Shown: positions 30,932-40,157 of the stretch, one piece after another
Numbering within the stretch: position 1 is the stretch's first letter
How the letters are laid out: every line of letters starts with the position of its first letter
Assembly (NCBI GenBank): GCA_943789305.1
Contig: CALSTP010000001.1
Span: forward strand, 1,195,178-1,259,177
DNA length: 64,000 bases
Source: an uncultured Flavobacteriaceae bacterium
Lineage (GTDB): Bacteria > Bacteroidota > Bacteroidia > Flavobacteriales > Flavobacteriaceae
Direction: 5' to 3'
The notes under the pieces: generated by a model
The model's database searches: none
What the model saw: the letters and a program-made list of their open reading frames with translations, nothing else
What the model was told of the DNA's origin: nothing
Made by a program: the position numbers and the translations under genes

Positions 30932-31507
30932 AGAAACCTTTGGAAAAAATTGATCACAAATCTTTAGGCTTATGTAAAAAAAACTAAGCGACCATAGTGT
31001 TCCAAATAATGCTCCTGAAATTATATCTAAAGGGTAATGAACACCTATATAAATTCGGCTATATGCTACAAGTGAAGCAATAAAAAATAAAATATACTTT
31101 AACTTTGTGTATCGATTTGCAAACAGAAGCGAAAAATAGGTAGATAATGCAAAAGAGTTGGAGGCGTGACCTGAAAAATAGCCGTACAAACCACCACATC
31201 CTTTTTTGACAATTCGCATAATATCAACTATTTCTTGATTATGACAAGGTCTTAGACGTTCAAAGCCATACTTAAATAAATTAGTTGTTTGGTCCGTAAC
31301 TAAAATCAACAGTCCTATAAAAAGTAAAATCAAAAAAGCAGCTTTGCCATTTTTTAATTTAAAATACCAAATCAAGAGCACTAAATAAATACTTGCATTG
31401 GTAATCTTATTGGTAATCAGCATCCAAAATGGATCAAAAAAAGGGGTTCCCAATCCGTTGAGAAATAAAAATAATGATGTATCGAATTCTAACAGTTGAT
31501 CGATCAT
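30920..31507 (-). CDS. PAP2 family phosphatase
   Basis: The 195-residue membrane protein has the three phosphatase motifs: KYGFERLRPC (KX6RP), GYFSGHAS (SGH) and SRIYIGVHYPLDIISG (SRX5HX3D). Around five or six transmembrane helices are predicted. This fits undecaprenyl-pyrophosphate or phosphatidic-acid phosphatases; the exact lipid is undetermined. The start overlaps the stop of the preceding small gene by one base, so the two are coupled. Confidence 0.92.
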   Translation of the reverse strand: MIDQLLEFDTSLFLFLNGLGTPFFDPFWMLITNKITNASIYLVLLIWYFKLKNGKAAFLILLFIGLLILVTDQTTNLFKYGFERLRPCHNQEIVDIMRIVKKGCGGLYGYFSGHASNSFALSTYFSLLFANRYTKLKYILFFIASLVAYSRIYIGVHYPLDIISGALFGTLWSLSFFYISLKICDQFFPKVSLEL

Positions 31508-31731
31508 TATTGTAAACTTTCAATCTCAGAATCGAAAAAAACAAGTGCTTCTTCAATTAAACTTTCAGTAACTTTAGACAATTCTTCTTCATCTTCTTTT
31601 GTGAATTCTTCTAACCACAAAATATCATCATTAGAAATATTCAAAAGAAAACGTGGATATTCCATGTGAAGCACGAAAATTTCATCTTCTAAAGTCGAAT
31701 TGTCAGCAATTAAAAATTTTGGTACTTCCAT
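31507..31731 (-). CDS. Conserved small acidic protein, unknown function
   Basis: The 74-residue protein is strongly acidic (TKEDEEELSKVTESLIEEA), with a short beta-type N-terminal half (PKFLIADN, FVLHMEYPRFLLNI). I recognise it as a conserved flavobacterial hypothetical but know no function. It lies 7 bases after the MATE gene and overlaps the PAP2 start by 1 base. Confidence 0.8.
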   Translation of the reverse strand: MEVPKFLIADNSTLEDEIFVLHMEYPRFLLNISNDDILWLEEFTKEDEEELSKVTESLIEEALVFFDSEIESLQ

Positions 31732-31738
31732 AATGTGT

Positions 31739-33106
31739 TTATTTAACTTGAATTAGCTTATTGGTGAGATATTGAAAGCGTAAAAATAGTAAAATTGCAG
31801 AAGAAGACAATCCTGTAAGTAATCCAATCCATATCCCAGTAGCTCCCCAAGAGGTAAAAAAAGCTAGGTAATAGGAAACAGGAAAGCCAATTATCCAGTA
31901 GGATATAAATGTAAAAGCAGTTGGAAGGTTTACATCTTGTAAGCCCCTTAGAGCACCAAGAACCACGGCTTGTAATCCATCAGTTAATTGAAAAAAGCCT
32001 GAGACCACTAATAATGATGAAGCAATAACAATTACATCTAAAGTATCCTTTGGAGTTAAAGCTCCTTTATTTTCTAGATAAATCCATGGCAAATCCTTGC
32101 TAAATGTTAAATAGATTAAACAAAAAAACAAATCAATTATTGCGATAAGAACGAAAATTGAAAAAGCAACTCTACGTAATTCTACAAAATCTTTTTTTCC
32201 ATATTGATTACCCACCCTTATCATAGCAGCAGCACTTAGACCCATAGCAACCATAAAGGTCATTGAAGTAAGGTTTAATGCAATTTGATTTGCGGCTTGT
32301 GCATTTGTTCCTAATACACCAGACATCCAAACTGCCGCGGTGAAAAAAGATACTTCAAAAAGCATTTGTAATGCTGAGGGAAATCCCAATTTTAAAATTT
32401 TTTGAATCAACAATCTTCGTATTTGATTAAATTTGAATGAAAGTTTGTAAATACTATACTTCTTGTGATATTTTACATAAATAATCATATAGATTAACAT
32501 TGCTATACGCGCTATTAAAGTTCCTATTGCTGCACCCTCAACGCCAAGCTTGGGAAATCCAAAATAACCAAAGATTAAGACATAATTCAGGCTAATATTA
32601 ATTGCATTTCCAAATAGCGTAGCATACATGGCCGGTCTGGTTAATGATAAGCCATCTGAAAATTGTTTGTAAACTTGAAAAACAATTAAAGGGAAAAGAG
32701 AAGCAGCAACCCAATTTAAATATGGAAAGGCTAGAGTTACAACATCTCGAGGTTGTCCCATTGAAAACATAATATTTCTGGAAAAATAAACTCCTAGAAA
32801 CAAGAATAAGCCCAAAAAACTACACATCAAAATACCATGAGTAAAAACATCACCAACACGTTTTAAATCTGAAGAGCCATCTGCCTCAGCAACAAGTGGT
32901 GTAATTGAAGTTGAAAAACCAATCCCTAAAGACATGGCGACAAAAACAAAACTGTTTCCTAAAGAAACTGATGCTAATTCGGTAGTTCCTAACTGCCCAA
33001 CCATTATGTTGTCTATCAGCTGTACAAATGTATGTCCCAATAGACCCAACATAACGGGGAAAGCTAGATTGAGATTTTTTCTAAACTCTTTGATGTATGA
33101 ATTCAA
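31739..33106 (-). CDS. MATE family multidrug/organic cation efflux transporter
   Basis: The 455-residue protein has 12 predicted transmembrane helices in two homologous halves. Family-like segments are PVMLGLLGHTFVQLIDNIMVGQLG near the N-terminus and VEGAAIGTLIARI in the first half. The start is TTG (LNSYIKEF). It is an inner-membrane, cation-coupled exporter; the substrate is unknown. It belongs to a minus-strand run together with the acidic protein and PAP2 genes. Confidence 0.93.
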   Translation of the reverse strand: MNSYIKEFRKNLNLAFPVMLGLLGHTFVQLIDNIMVGQLGTTELASVSLGNSFVFVAMSLGIGFSTSITPLVAEADGSSDLKRVGDVFTHGILMCSFLGLFLFLGVYFSRNIMFSMGQPRDVVTLAFPYLNWVAASLFPLIVFQVYKQFSDGLSLTRPAMYATLFGNAINISLNYVLIFGYFGFPKLGVEGAAIGTLIARIAMLIYMIIYVKYHKKYSIYKLSFKFNQIRRLLIQKILKLGFPSALQMLFEVSFFTAAVWMSGVLGTNAQAANQIALNLTSMTFMVAMGLSAAAMIRVGNQYGKKDFVELRRVAFSIFVLIAIIDLFFCLIYLTFSKDLPWIYLENKGALTPKDTLDVIVIASSLLVVSGFFQLTDGLQAVVLGALRGLQDVNLPTAFTFISYWIIGFPVSYYLAFFTSWGATGIWIGLLTGLSSSAILLFLRFQYLTNKLIQVK

Positions 33107-33117
33107 TTAATCTAAGA

Positions 33118-34494
33118 TTAAAGGCTGAAGTAGTCTATCAAGTATACAAAAGCAGCCATTGTTGCAGCTCCAAGCTCTAATTCTCTTTTATTTATTTTGT
33201 CAAAGGTGTCATTTGCAGCATGATGGTAATCAAAATAACGTTGGGAATCTGGACGAAGACCTGCAAGAATATTAGCATCTGTTTTTAAATGACCAACATC
33301 AGCTCCACTTCCACCTTGAACAAACAAATGAATTAGATAAGGTTCAAAATAAGGTTCCCAACTTTGGATAATTTTTAATTTTTCTGGAGAGCTATCAATG
33401 GAAAATCCTCTTGGTGTAAAACCTCCAGCATCAGATTCTAGTGCAAAAACATGGTTTTCATTTTTTGCTTTTGAAATGGAAGTATACTTGATTGCTCCTC
33501 TCATTCCGTTTTCTTCATTCATAAAAAGTACAACTCTAATTGTCCTTTTTGGTTGATAACCAATTTCTTTAAATATACGCAAGACTTCCATGGACTGTAC
33601 AACTCCAGCTCCATCATCATGAGCACCCCCTCCAAGGTCCCAAGAGTCAAGATGGCCTCCCACAACCATTATTTCATCAGATTTTTCGGATCCTTTAATT
33701 TCTCCTATTACATTGTAAGATTGAACATCAGGTAAATTTTTACAGTTTTGTTTTAAATAAAAACGAAGTTTAGAATTTAAAGCTAACATTGAGCTCAATA
33801 ATTCTGCTCCGTTGGTACTTATTGCAGCTGCAGGAATCCTTTTTCGTATGGATAATCCACCGTAACTCATTGATCCAGTGTGAGGAAAATCATCTAATCT
33901 TAAATTCATAGAACGAACAATTACAGCTACTGCTCCCAATTTTGCAGCTTCTTCAGCTCCAGAATATCGTTGGGCTACACATCCAGAATATGCCTCAAAA
34001 GTATTGATTAGATCGGCTTGCATTGGTCGGTTAAAGAATACTATTTTTCCTGCTACATCCTTTTTAGACATTTTTTTTAAAGAATCAATTCCATCAACTT
34101 CAATTACTTCTGCACGAATTCCAGCTATTGGTGTTGCAACAGATCCCCCAAGTGCACAGACGGGTACATTGATTGTATTACCAGGACTTGTTTCTATGTG
34201 TGCATACTCAAAAGTTCCACGAATCCATTTTGGAACCATTACAGGTTGTAACCATACGCGATCAAGACCTAGTAAATCCAACTCTTCTTTTCCCCAATCT
34301 ACAGCGCGTTCAGCATTCAAGGAACCGGATAAACGCCCTCCAATTTGGACGGATAAATGTTCTAACCAAGAATAGCTATGTCCATTTAAAAGAGCTGTTG
34401 AATAAATTGATTTTAGTTGAGTTTCTATTTCCTCAGAATTTTGAGCTTGAGCAAATCCAAAAAGGAGTAATAAAAAATAGCATAGTTTTTTCAT
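33118..34494 (-). CDS. M28 family zinc peptidase (carboxypeptidase Q-like), exported
   Basis: The 458-residue protein has a signal peptide (residues 1-17, ending GFAQAQ), a PA-like insertion (about 120-250) and the M28 catalytic domain. Metal and catalytic residues are visible in GGHLDSWDLGGGAHDDGAG (His, bridging Asp), MNEENGMRG (catalytic Glu pair) and FALESDAGGF. A C-terminal ligand is in DYHHAANDT. The gene order resembles plasma glutamate carboxypeptidase homologues of Bacteroidota. It is probably a periplasmic or secreted di-zinc peptidase for nutrition. Confidence 0.92.
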   Translation of the reverse strand: MKKLCYFLLLLFGFAQAQNSEEIETQLKSIYSTALLNGHSYSWLEHLSVQIGGRLSGSLNAERAVDWGKEELDLLGLDRVWLQPVMVPKWIRGTFEYAHIETSPGNTINVPVCALGGSVATPIAGIRAEVIEVDGIDSLKKMSKKDVAGKIVFFNRPMQADLINTFEAYSGCVAQRYSGAEEAAKLGAVAVIVRSMNLRLDDFPHTGSMSYGGLSIRKRIPAAAISTNGAELLSSMLALNSKLRFYLKQNCKNLPDVQSYNVIGEIKGSEKSDEIMVVGGHLDSWDLGGGAHDDGAGVVQSMEVLRIFKEIGYQPKRTIRVVLFMNEENGMRGAIKYTSISKAKNENHVFALESDAGGFTPRGFSIDSSPEKLKIIQSWEPYFEPYLIHLFVQGGSGADVGHLKTDANILAGLRPDSQRYFDYHHAANDTFDKINKRELELGAATMAAFVYLIDYFSL

Positions 34495-34499
34495 AATAA

Positions 34500-35663
34500 T
34501 TACTTAGGTGCAAATTGGATAATATTTTTTTTAGTTATTGGATCGTCACCCAAAATCATGAGTCGTTCAACCACATTTCGTAACTCTCTAATGTTTCCAG
34601 ACCAAGGATATTGTTTTAATAATTCAAAAGCTGCAGAATCAATCTTCTTAACAGGTATTCCGTCCTTTAAAGCAATTTGATTTATAAAATGTATAGTAAG
34701 CATCGGAATATCGTTGGTTCTCTCAACAAGAGATGGTACTTCAATTAAAATAACAGCTAATCTATGGTATAAATCTTCTCGGAATCGGCCTGCCTTTATT
34801 TCTTGCTTAAGATTTTTATTAGTAGCGGCTAAAATTCGTACATCAACAGATATGTCATTGTCACTTCCAACCCTTTGTACTTTATTTTCTTGAAGTGCTC
34901 GAAGAACTTTTGCCTGAGCACTAAGGCTCAAATCTCCTATTTCGTCTAAAAATAAAGTTCCCCCCGAAGCAGCTTCAAACTTTCCTTTTCGGTCTTTTAT
35001 AGCAGAGGTAAAAGCTCCTTTAAGGTGACCGAAAAGCTCACTCTCTATTAATTCAGACGGAATTGCAGCACAATTCACTTCAACTAGTGGGAACTTACTC
35101 CGATTGCTTTTCTGATGAATTTGATTGGCAACTAATTCTTTACCTGAACCATTTGGACCAGTAATTAATATTCGTGCTTGTGTTTGTGCTACTTTGTCAA
35201 TCAATTCAATCACCTTTTTTATTTTAGATGAAGTCCCAATGATTTCATGCTTCTTGGCAATTTTCTTTTTTAGAAAAACATTTTCTTTAATTAAGTGCTT
35301 GCTTTCGATAGCATTACGAACCGATATAAGAAGACGATTCAAATCCGGAGGCTTGGGGATGAAATCATAAGCACCTGTTTTCATAGCTTGAACAGCTGTT
35401 TCAATGTTACCATGTCCTGTTAACATAATAAATGGAGTGGTTACACCTTTTTTTCGAGCTGTTTGTAAAACTTCCAAGCCATCCATTTTCGGCATTTTAA
35501 TATCGCATAAGATAAGATCATAATCTTCTTCCAAGATAAGTTTAATTCCATCCTTTCCATCCTCTGCTTCGGATAACAGAAAATTATTGTTCTCTTCGGT
35601 TAAAATTTTCTTAAGAACACGACGAATGGGTTCTTCATCTTCAATAATTAAAATTTTAGTCAT
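34500..35663 (-). CDS. Sigma-54-dependent response regulator without DNA-binding domain
   Basis: The 387-residue protein has a receiver domain (about 1-120; acidic EDEEP, phospho-acceptor in LILCDIKMP, Thr in MLTGHG, Lys in IPKPPD). The AAA+ domain (about 140-375) has Walker A GPNGSGKE, a GAFTSA loop instead of GAFTGA, Walker B GGTLFLDEIGDL and the R-finger region FREDLYHRL. It stops right after the domain (IIQFAPK), with no Fis-type helix-turn-helix. It overlaps the upstream mscS gene by 8 bases. Confidence 0.92.
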   Translation of the reverse strand: MTKILIIEDEEPIRRVLKKILTEENNNFLLSEAEDGKDGIKLILEEDYDLILCDIKMPKMDGLEVLQTARKKGVTTPFIMLTGHGNIETAVQAMKTGAYDFIPKPPDLNRLLISVRNAIESKHLIKENVFLKKKIAKKHEIIGTSSKIKKVIELIDKVAQTQARILITGPNGSGKELVANQIHQKSNRSKFPLVEVNCAAIPSELIESELFGHLKGAFTSAIKDRKGKFEAASGGTLFLDEIGDLSLSAQAKVLRALQENKVQRVGSDNDISVDVRILAATNKNLKQEIKAGRFREDLYHRLAVILIEVPSLVERTNDIPMLTIHFINQIALKDGIPVKKIDSAAFELLKQYPWSGNIRELRNVVERLMILGDDPITKKNIIQFAPK

Positions 35664-36498
35664 TTGATTGAGATTCTACTTGGTTAATCCAAACTGTTCT
35701 TTGAGGGAACGGAATATCAATTTTATGAGCTTTAAATACTTCATAAATTTTAAATCGAATCCTACTTTTTAATCGTTCGGCTTTAAAGCTATTATTAAGA
35801 GTAATCGCTAATTTAAGATCCAAAGCATTATCTCCAAATTCATTTAGGATAACAAAAGGTTTAGGATCTTTTAAAATTTCAGGAAAACTAGATGTGAGAT
35901 CAATCAATAACTTTTTGACCAAATCTAAATCGGAACCATAGGAAACACCTACCTGAATATACTCTGTAGTTAGTGTTCCGTTTTCTGTCCAATTGTAAAG
36001 AATTGAAGTTAAAAATTTATGATTGGGAATGATTAATACCTTATTATCAATGGTAACAGCTCGTGTAGTTCTTAATTTAATGTTTTCAACCTTTCCAACT
36101 TGTCCATCAAGTTGAATGATGTCACCTATATGTACAGTTTGATCTGCAATGATAAAAACACCTGAAATGATGTCCTGAATGAAGGTTTGCAATGCTAAAC
36201 CTACACCAACTAACAAAGCGGCCGAGGCTGCAAAAACAGCAGTTACATCCAAGCCTATATTATCAAAAGTAACCAGGATAACAATTACATAAACAAAATA
36301 ATTTATGAAAGAAAAAATGCTTTGAAAGGTATACTTGGCTTGTTCACTTAAGGTTCTGGAAACTATACGGCGAATAAATTTTAAAAAATAACTTGTAAAG
36401 ACAAATACAATCAGAATAACTACAAGGGATTGTACAGTAAATGAAATCGATGAACCGAGTGTAAAGTTATAATTTAAAAAATCATGTATTTTCTGCAT
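35656..36498 (-). CDS. MscS family small-conductance mechanosensitive channel
   Basis: The 280-residue protein has three N-terminal membrane helices, the pore helix AASAALLVGVGLALQTFIQD (about 92-111) and the beta domain starting GVFIIADQTVHIGDIIQL, followed by the alpha/beta C-terminal domain. It would open on hypo-osmotic shock. The stop overlaps the start of the sigma-54 response regulator by 8 bases. Co-transcription suggests, but does not prove, a link between envelope tension and that regulator. Confidence 0.93.
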   Translation of the reverse strand: MQKIHDFLNYNFTLGSSISFTVQSLVVILIVFVFTSYFLKFIRRIVSRTLSEQAKYTFQSIFSFINYFVYVIVILVTFDNIGLDVTAVFAASAALLVGVGLALQTFIQDIISGVFIIADQTVHIGDIIQLDGQVGKVENIKLRTTRAVTIDNKVLIIPNHKFLTSILYNWTENGTLTTEYIQVGVSYGSDLDLVKKLLIDLTSSFPEILKDPKPFVILNEFGDNALDLKLAITLNNSFKAERLKSRIRFKIYEVFKAHKIDIPFPQRTVWINQVESQSND

Positions 36499-36656
36499 TT
36501 AGCTGGAATAAGATATCCAAATATAAAACAAAAAAAGAGGCTAAAACAAAACCCAACCTTAAAAATAAAGGTTATTAAAAATTGGTTTAAAAAAGATGAG
36601 AAAGTATAAATTTGCTTCTCTTGATGATGTAAAATATTCCTTTAAATAAAAATAAG

Positions 36657-37769
36657 CTAAGCAAACATATCTTTTACTTTTTCAAAGAAGGATTTATCTG
36701 ATTTTTCGGGCTTAGGAATAAAGTTTTCATCTTCCATCATTTTCTGAAAGAATTGTTTCTGTTCTCTATTAAGGGTCTTAGGAGTCCATACATTGATATG
36801 CACGAGTAAGTCCCCAATACCATAACGATTTACATCAGGTAATCCTTTGCCTCTTAAACGGAGTGTTTTTCCAGATTGGATTCCTGATTCTAATTTGATC
36901 CGCACTTTTCCGTCAAGTAGGTCAAACTCTTTTGAAACTCCCAATGCAGCTTCTGAAATCGAAATATAAAGATCGTAATGAATGTGATTTCCTTCGCGCA
37001 TAAAACGATCATGGGGATGCTCTTCAATAAGTACTATTAGATCTCCTGAAACTCCATTTCCTGGAGCCGAATTACCTTTATGAGAAACTTTCAATTGCAT
37101 ACCATCTTCTACTCCAGCCGGTATTTTAATCGAAACCGTTTCTTCTTCCTGAATCATCCCTTGAGAATCGCTTCCCTTAGGTCGATTTGAAATAATTTGT
37201 CCTGTTCCAGAACAAGTAGAACAAGTAACTGCAGTTTGCATACGTCCTAAAATGGTGTTCGCTATTCTTACGGTTTGTCCAGTTCCTTTACAATTGGTAC
37301 AGGTCGTGTAAGTAACATTTTTTGCTTGGACTTTACGTCTGACTTTTACTTTTTTTTCAACCCCAGTTGCAATTTCTTCTAAGGTTAGTTTGACGCGAAT
37401 TCTCAGGTTAGAACCCTTTGAGCGTCTTTGACCACCTCCACCAAAACCACTACTGAATCCTCCACCGAAACCACCACCAAAGATATCTCCAAATTGACTG
37501 AAAATATCTTCCATATTCATCCCACCAGAACTAAAACCTTGACTTCCATCAAAAGCAGCATGACCAAATTGATCGTATTTGGCTTTTTTATCGTTATCTC
37601 CAAGAACTTCATATGCTTCCGCTGCATCTTTAAACTTAGCTTCAGCATTAGAATCACCGGGGTTTTTGTCAGGATGGAATTCGATTGCTTTTTTACGATA
37701 TGCTTTTTTTATATCAGAAGCTGATGCACCTTTGGAAACTCCCAAAATATCATAATAATCTTGTTTCAT
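36657..37769 (-). CDS. dnaJ: Chaperone DnaJ with reduced zinc-finger domain
   Basis: The 370-residue protein has a J domain (1-70, HPD in EFHPDKNPG), a Gly/Phe-rich linker (about 75-115) and a C-terminal substrate domain. The Cys-rich region has only two CxxCxGxG motifs (CTNCKGTG, CSTCSGTG) instead of four, which leaves a single zinc site. This is typical of Bacteroidota but differs from E. coli DnaJ. It works with DnaK and GrpE in folding. The grpE gene lies 36 bases upstream, same operon. Confidence 0.96.
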   Translation of the reverse strand: MKQDYYDILGVSKGASASDIKKAYRKKAIEFHPDKNPGDSNAEAKFKDAAEAYEVLGDNDKKAKYDQFGHAAFDGSQGFSSGGMNMEDIFSQFGDIFGGGFGGGFSSGFGGGGQRRSKGSNLRIRVKLTLEEIATGVEKKVKVRRKVQAKNVTYTTCTNCKGTGQTVRIANTILGRMQTAVTCSTCSGTGQIISNRPKGSDSQGMIQEEETVSIKIPAGVEDGMQLKVSHKGNSAPGNGVSGDLIVLIEEHPHDRFMREGNHIHYDLYISISEAALGVSKEFDLLDGKVRIKLESGIQSGKTLRLRGKGLPDVNRYGIGDLLVHINVWTPKTLNREQKQFFQKMMEDENFIPKPEKSDKSFFEKVKDMFA

Positions 37770-37805
37770 ATATTTTATTTTAGATCACTTCGAGTGATAT
37801 CTAAT

Positions 37806-38339
37806 TTATTGACCTACAACTACTTTGGGGTATCGTAAAATCTTATCTCCTAATTTGTAACCTTTTTCAATTACATCAATTATTTTTCCTTTATGGTCAT
37901 CTCCACCAGGGATTTGTGTTATTGCTTCATGAACTTCAGAATCAAAAGTCTCTCCTATCTCAAGAGAAACAGGTTCTAATCCTTTGGACTTTAAACTCTC
38001 ACCTAACTTATTACTGATCAACCTAAATCCTTCATATTCTGAGGAGTTTTCGGACTTATCTGCTTCTTTTATTGCTCGATCAAAATCATCAAGGACTGGC
38101 AATAAGGCTGTTATAACATCCTGACCTGCTGTTTTGAATAATTCGATTCTTTCTTTAGAAGTTCGTTTTTTAAAATTTTCGAACTCAGCAAACAATCGTA
38201 AATATTTATCTTTCTCTGTTTCTAAAGCTTCTTTGACTGCAGCAAATTCTTTGGCTTCTTTGGAAGGTCCTTTTTTAGATGCAGTTTTTTTAGGGGCTGC
38301 TTTTTTTGACTTTTTTTTAGATTCCTCTGACTTACTCAT
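37806..38339 (-). CDS. grpE: Nucleotide exchange factor GrpE
   Basis: The 177-residue protein has a Lys-rich disordered N-terminus (KKKSKKAAPKK), a long coiled coil (about 35-95, with RLFAEFENFKKRTSKER) and the beta-wing domain with HEAITQIPGG and GYKLGDKILRYPKVVVGQ. It releases ADP from DnaK. It is the first gene of grpE-dnaJ, with a strong consensus promoter 24 bases upstream of the ATG. No CIRCE or HSE-like repeat is seen. Confidence 0.96.
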   Translation of the reverse strand: MSKSEESKKKSKKAAPKKTASKKGPSKEAKEFAAVKEALETEKDKYLRLFAEFENFKKRTSKERIELFKTAGQDVITALLPVLDDFDRAIKEADKSENSSEYEGFRLISNKLGESLKSKGLEPVSLEIGETFDSEVHEAITQIPGGDDHKGKIIDVIEKGYKLGDKILRYPKVVVGQ

Positions 38340-38362
38340 TCAATTATTTTTCAAGCTAGCTG

Positions 38363-38394
38363 CAAAAGTACTGCCAAATAATTAAAATTGTCAA
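38363..38394 (-). promoter_or_regulatory. Promoter of grpE-dnaJ (TTG-N21-TACTTTTG)
   Basis: On the minus strand TTG (38394-38392) is followed after 21 bases by TACTTTTG (38370-38363), matching the Bacteroidota -33/-7 consensus. This suggests housekeeping-sigma transcription of the chaperone operon. Confidence 0.65.
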
Positions 38395-38411
38395 AATGTC
38401 ACCCTAAATAA

Positions 38412-39314
38412 TTACAATAAATTTTCACATGCTTTTTGTAAAGTAGGAAATTGATATTTAAATTCCTTTTCACGGGCTTTGTTTGAGCTTACATGGTGAC
38501 TATTTAAGACCAAAGAGCTCATTTCTCCAACCAACATTTGCAGAAAAAACTCAGGTATTGGTGGCATAAAAAAGGGACGTTTAATTGTTTTGGCGATTTG
38601 TTTGACAAACTGATTTTGAGAAACCACCTCAGGAGCAACAGCATTATAAACCCCCTCCCACTGATCGGATGCAGCTCTTAAAAACAAATTAGTCAAATCA
38701 GTAATATGTATCCATGATTGCCATTGTTTTCCATTCCCAAAAGCAGTCCCTACTCCAAATTTAGCTGGGATTTTTAGAGTTGCTAAAACCCCTCCATCTT
38801 TTGCTAAAACTAAACCTATTCGAAGTTTACAAACCCTAATATCCAATTCGAAAAAACCATCAACAATTTGCTCCCAATCCAAAACAACTTTTTGCATAAA
38901 TGAATTAGGAAAAGCAGCATCATCTTCCTTATGGATTTTATCCAAAGAAGATGGGTAGATACCGATAGCAGAGGCTGAAACAACATTTTGAACTTGATGT
39001 TTAGTTTTCTTCAAACCATCTATCAGTAATTGGGTAGTTAAAAGCCGGCTATTCAAAATTTCTAGTTTGTATTTTTTAGTCCAAAACTTAGAAACGGTTG
39101 CACCAGCAAGATGAATCAAAGTATCTATTCCATCAAAACAAGAAACATCAATTTGATTTTTATTGGGATTCCAATAAAAACCCTTGGCTCCTTTGATCGA
39201 ATAGATTTTGGCTTTTTGGGTTGTCAAAAAATGTATTTGATGTCCTTCGATCAATGCCTGTTTCACTATGACTTTACCAACTAAACCAGTTGCACCACTG
39301 ATTAATATTTTCAT
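38412..39314 (-). CDS. TIGR01777 family SDR epimerase (SulA/YfcH-like)
   Basis: The 300-residue extended short-chain dehydrogenase has an N-terminal NAD(P)-binding motif GATGLVGKVIVKQ, LIHLAGATV, SASAIGIYP (Ser and Tyr of the active site, the Lys not conserved in spacing) and the C-terminal DUF1731 segment (LVGEMSSLVLNSHHVSSNKA). Function is unknown in the family. It lies 25 bases from mnmD on the same strand. Confidence 0.9.
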   Translation of the reverse strand: MKILISGATGLVGKVIVKQALIEGHQIHFLTTQKAKIYSIKGAKGFYWNPNKNQIDVSCFDGIDTLIHLAGATVSKFWTKKYKLEILNSRLLTTQLLIDGLKKTKHQVQNVVSASAIGIYPSSLDKIHKEDDAAFPNSFMQKVVLDWEQIVDGFFELDIRVCKLRIGLVLAKDGGVLATLKIPAKFGVGTAFGNGKQWQSWIHITDLTNLFLRAASDQWEGVYNAVAPEVVSQNQFVKQIAKTIKRPFFMPPIPEFFLQMLVGEMSSLVLNSHHVSSNKAREKEFKYQFPTLQKACENLL

Positions 39315-39339
39315 TCTTTTTTTTGTAAAAATACCACAA

Positions 39340-40020
39340 TTAAAGTCGAACAGCTCTCAACATTTCACGTTTTCCGGGTGGTCCTTGAATACGAGACACC
39401 TTTAATCCAAAAGATTCCAGAATTCTACGTACACTCCCTTTCGCTGAATAGGTAACAAAAACACCCCGATCGGCCAAGGAGTGAATCAAAGGCCTGAAGG
39501 CTTTCTCAGACCACATCTCCGGTTGAACCCGAAAGCCAAAAGCATCGTAGTATATTAAATCATAGGTTGTATCTGGATTGAAACTAGCAAGTGTTGTTTT
39601 CTTTTTTAGAATAGTAAAGTGTTTATTAATTAGAGAAATTTTTTCCCAGGAAGATAAATGCAACTTTTTAAATAGATCCTCCGAGTTATTTTCCATAAAA
39701 AAAGGTTTGAAATTCAAAGCTTTAATTTCTTGATAGTCCAAAGGAAAGGGCTCTATGGTTTCATATTCAATACTCAAATGTTGTTTATTAGCAAATTCCA
39801 GGGACAAAAGTGTATTGAGTCCAGTGCCAAATCCCATTTCAAAAATTCTACATTTGGTTTTATCCAACTTATAATTTGAATTCCAAAAAGATAAACCGGA
39901 TTGAATATAAACATGAACGGCTTCATTATATGCTCCATGCATCGAATGATAGCACTCATCCCATTCTTCAATATAAAAAGTAGGACTTCCATCTGCGGTT
40001 ATGACTTTTTCTCTATTAAT
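39340..40020 (-). CDS. mnmD: tRNA-modifying methyltransferase MnmD (DUF752), apparent ATT start
   Basis: The family N-terminus (REKVITADGSPTF, IEEWDECYHS) is fully encoded upstream of the only ATG at 39942, but the frame from the upstream TAA offers no ATG, GTG or TTG. The likely start is ATT at 40020-40018, giving 226 residues. The MTase domain shows FEMGFGTGLNTLLS (SAM binding), YDLIYYDAFGFR and the C-terminal GPPGKREMLRA. It completes mnm5s2U at tRNA wobble position 34. The oxidase half found in E. coli MnmC is absent. Confidence 0.85.
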   Translation of the reverse strand: MNREKVITADGSPTFYIEEWDECYHSMHGAYNEAVHVYIQSGLSFWNSNYKLDKTKCRIFEMGFGTGLNTLLSLEFANKQHLSIEYETIEPFPLDYQEIKALNFKPFFMENNSEDLFKKLHLSSWEKISLINKHFTILKKKTTLASFNPDTTYDLIYYDAFGFRVQPEMWSEKAFRPLIHSLADRGVFVTYSAKGSVRRILESFGLKVSRIQGPPGKREMLRAVRL

Positions 40021-40157
40021 GCTGTAAATTTATAGAAATATTAATTATTCAAATTAAATGAGAGTTTTTTTGAGAACTAAAAAAAATAATAGATAACTCT
40101 TTGATTAAATTAAAAAATAAAAATTAATGTCTAATTTTGTAATACAAGCCCTTTAAT

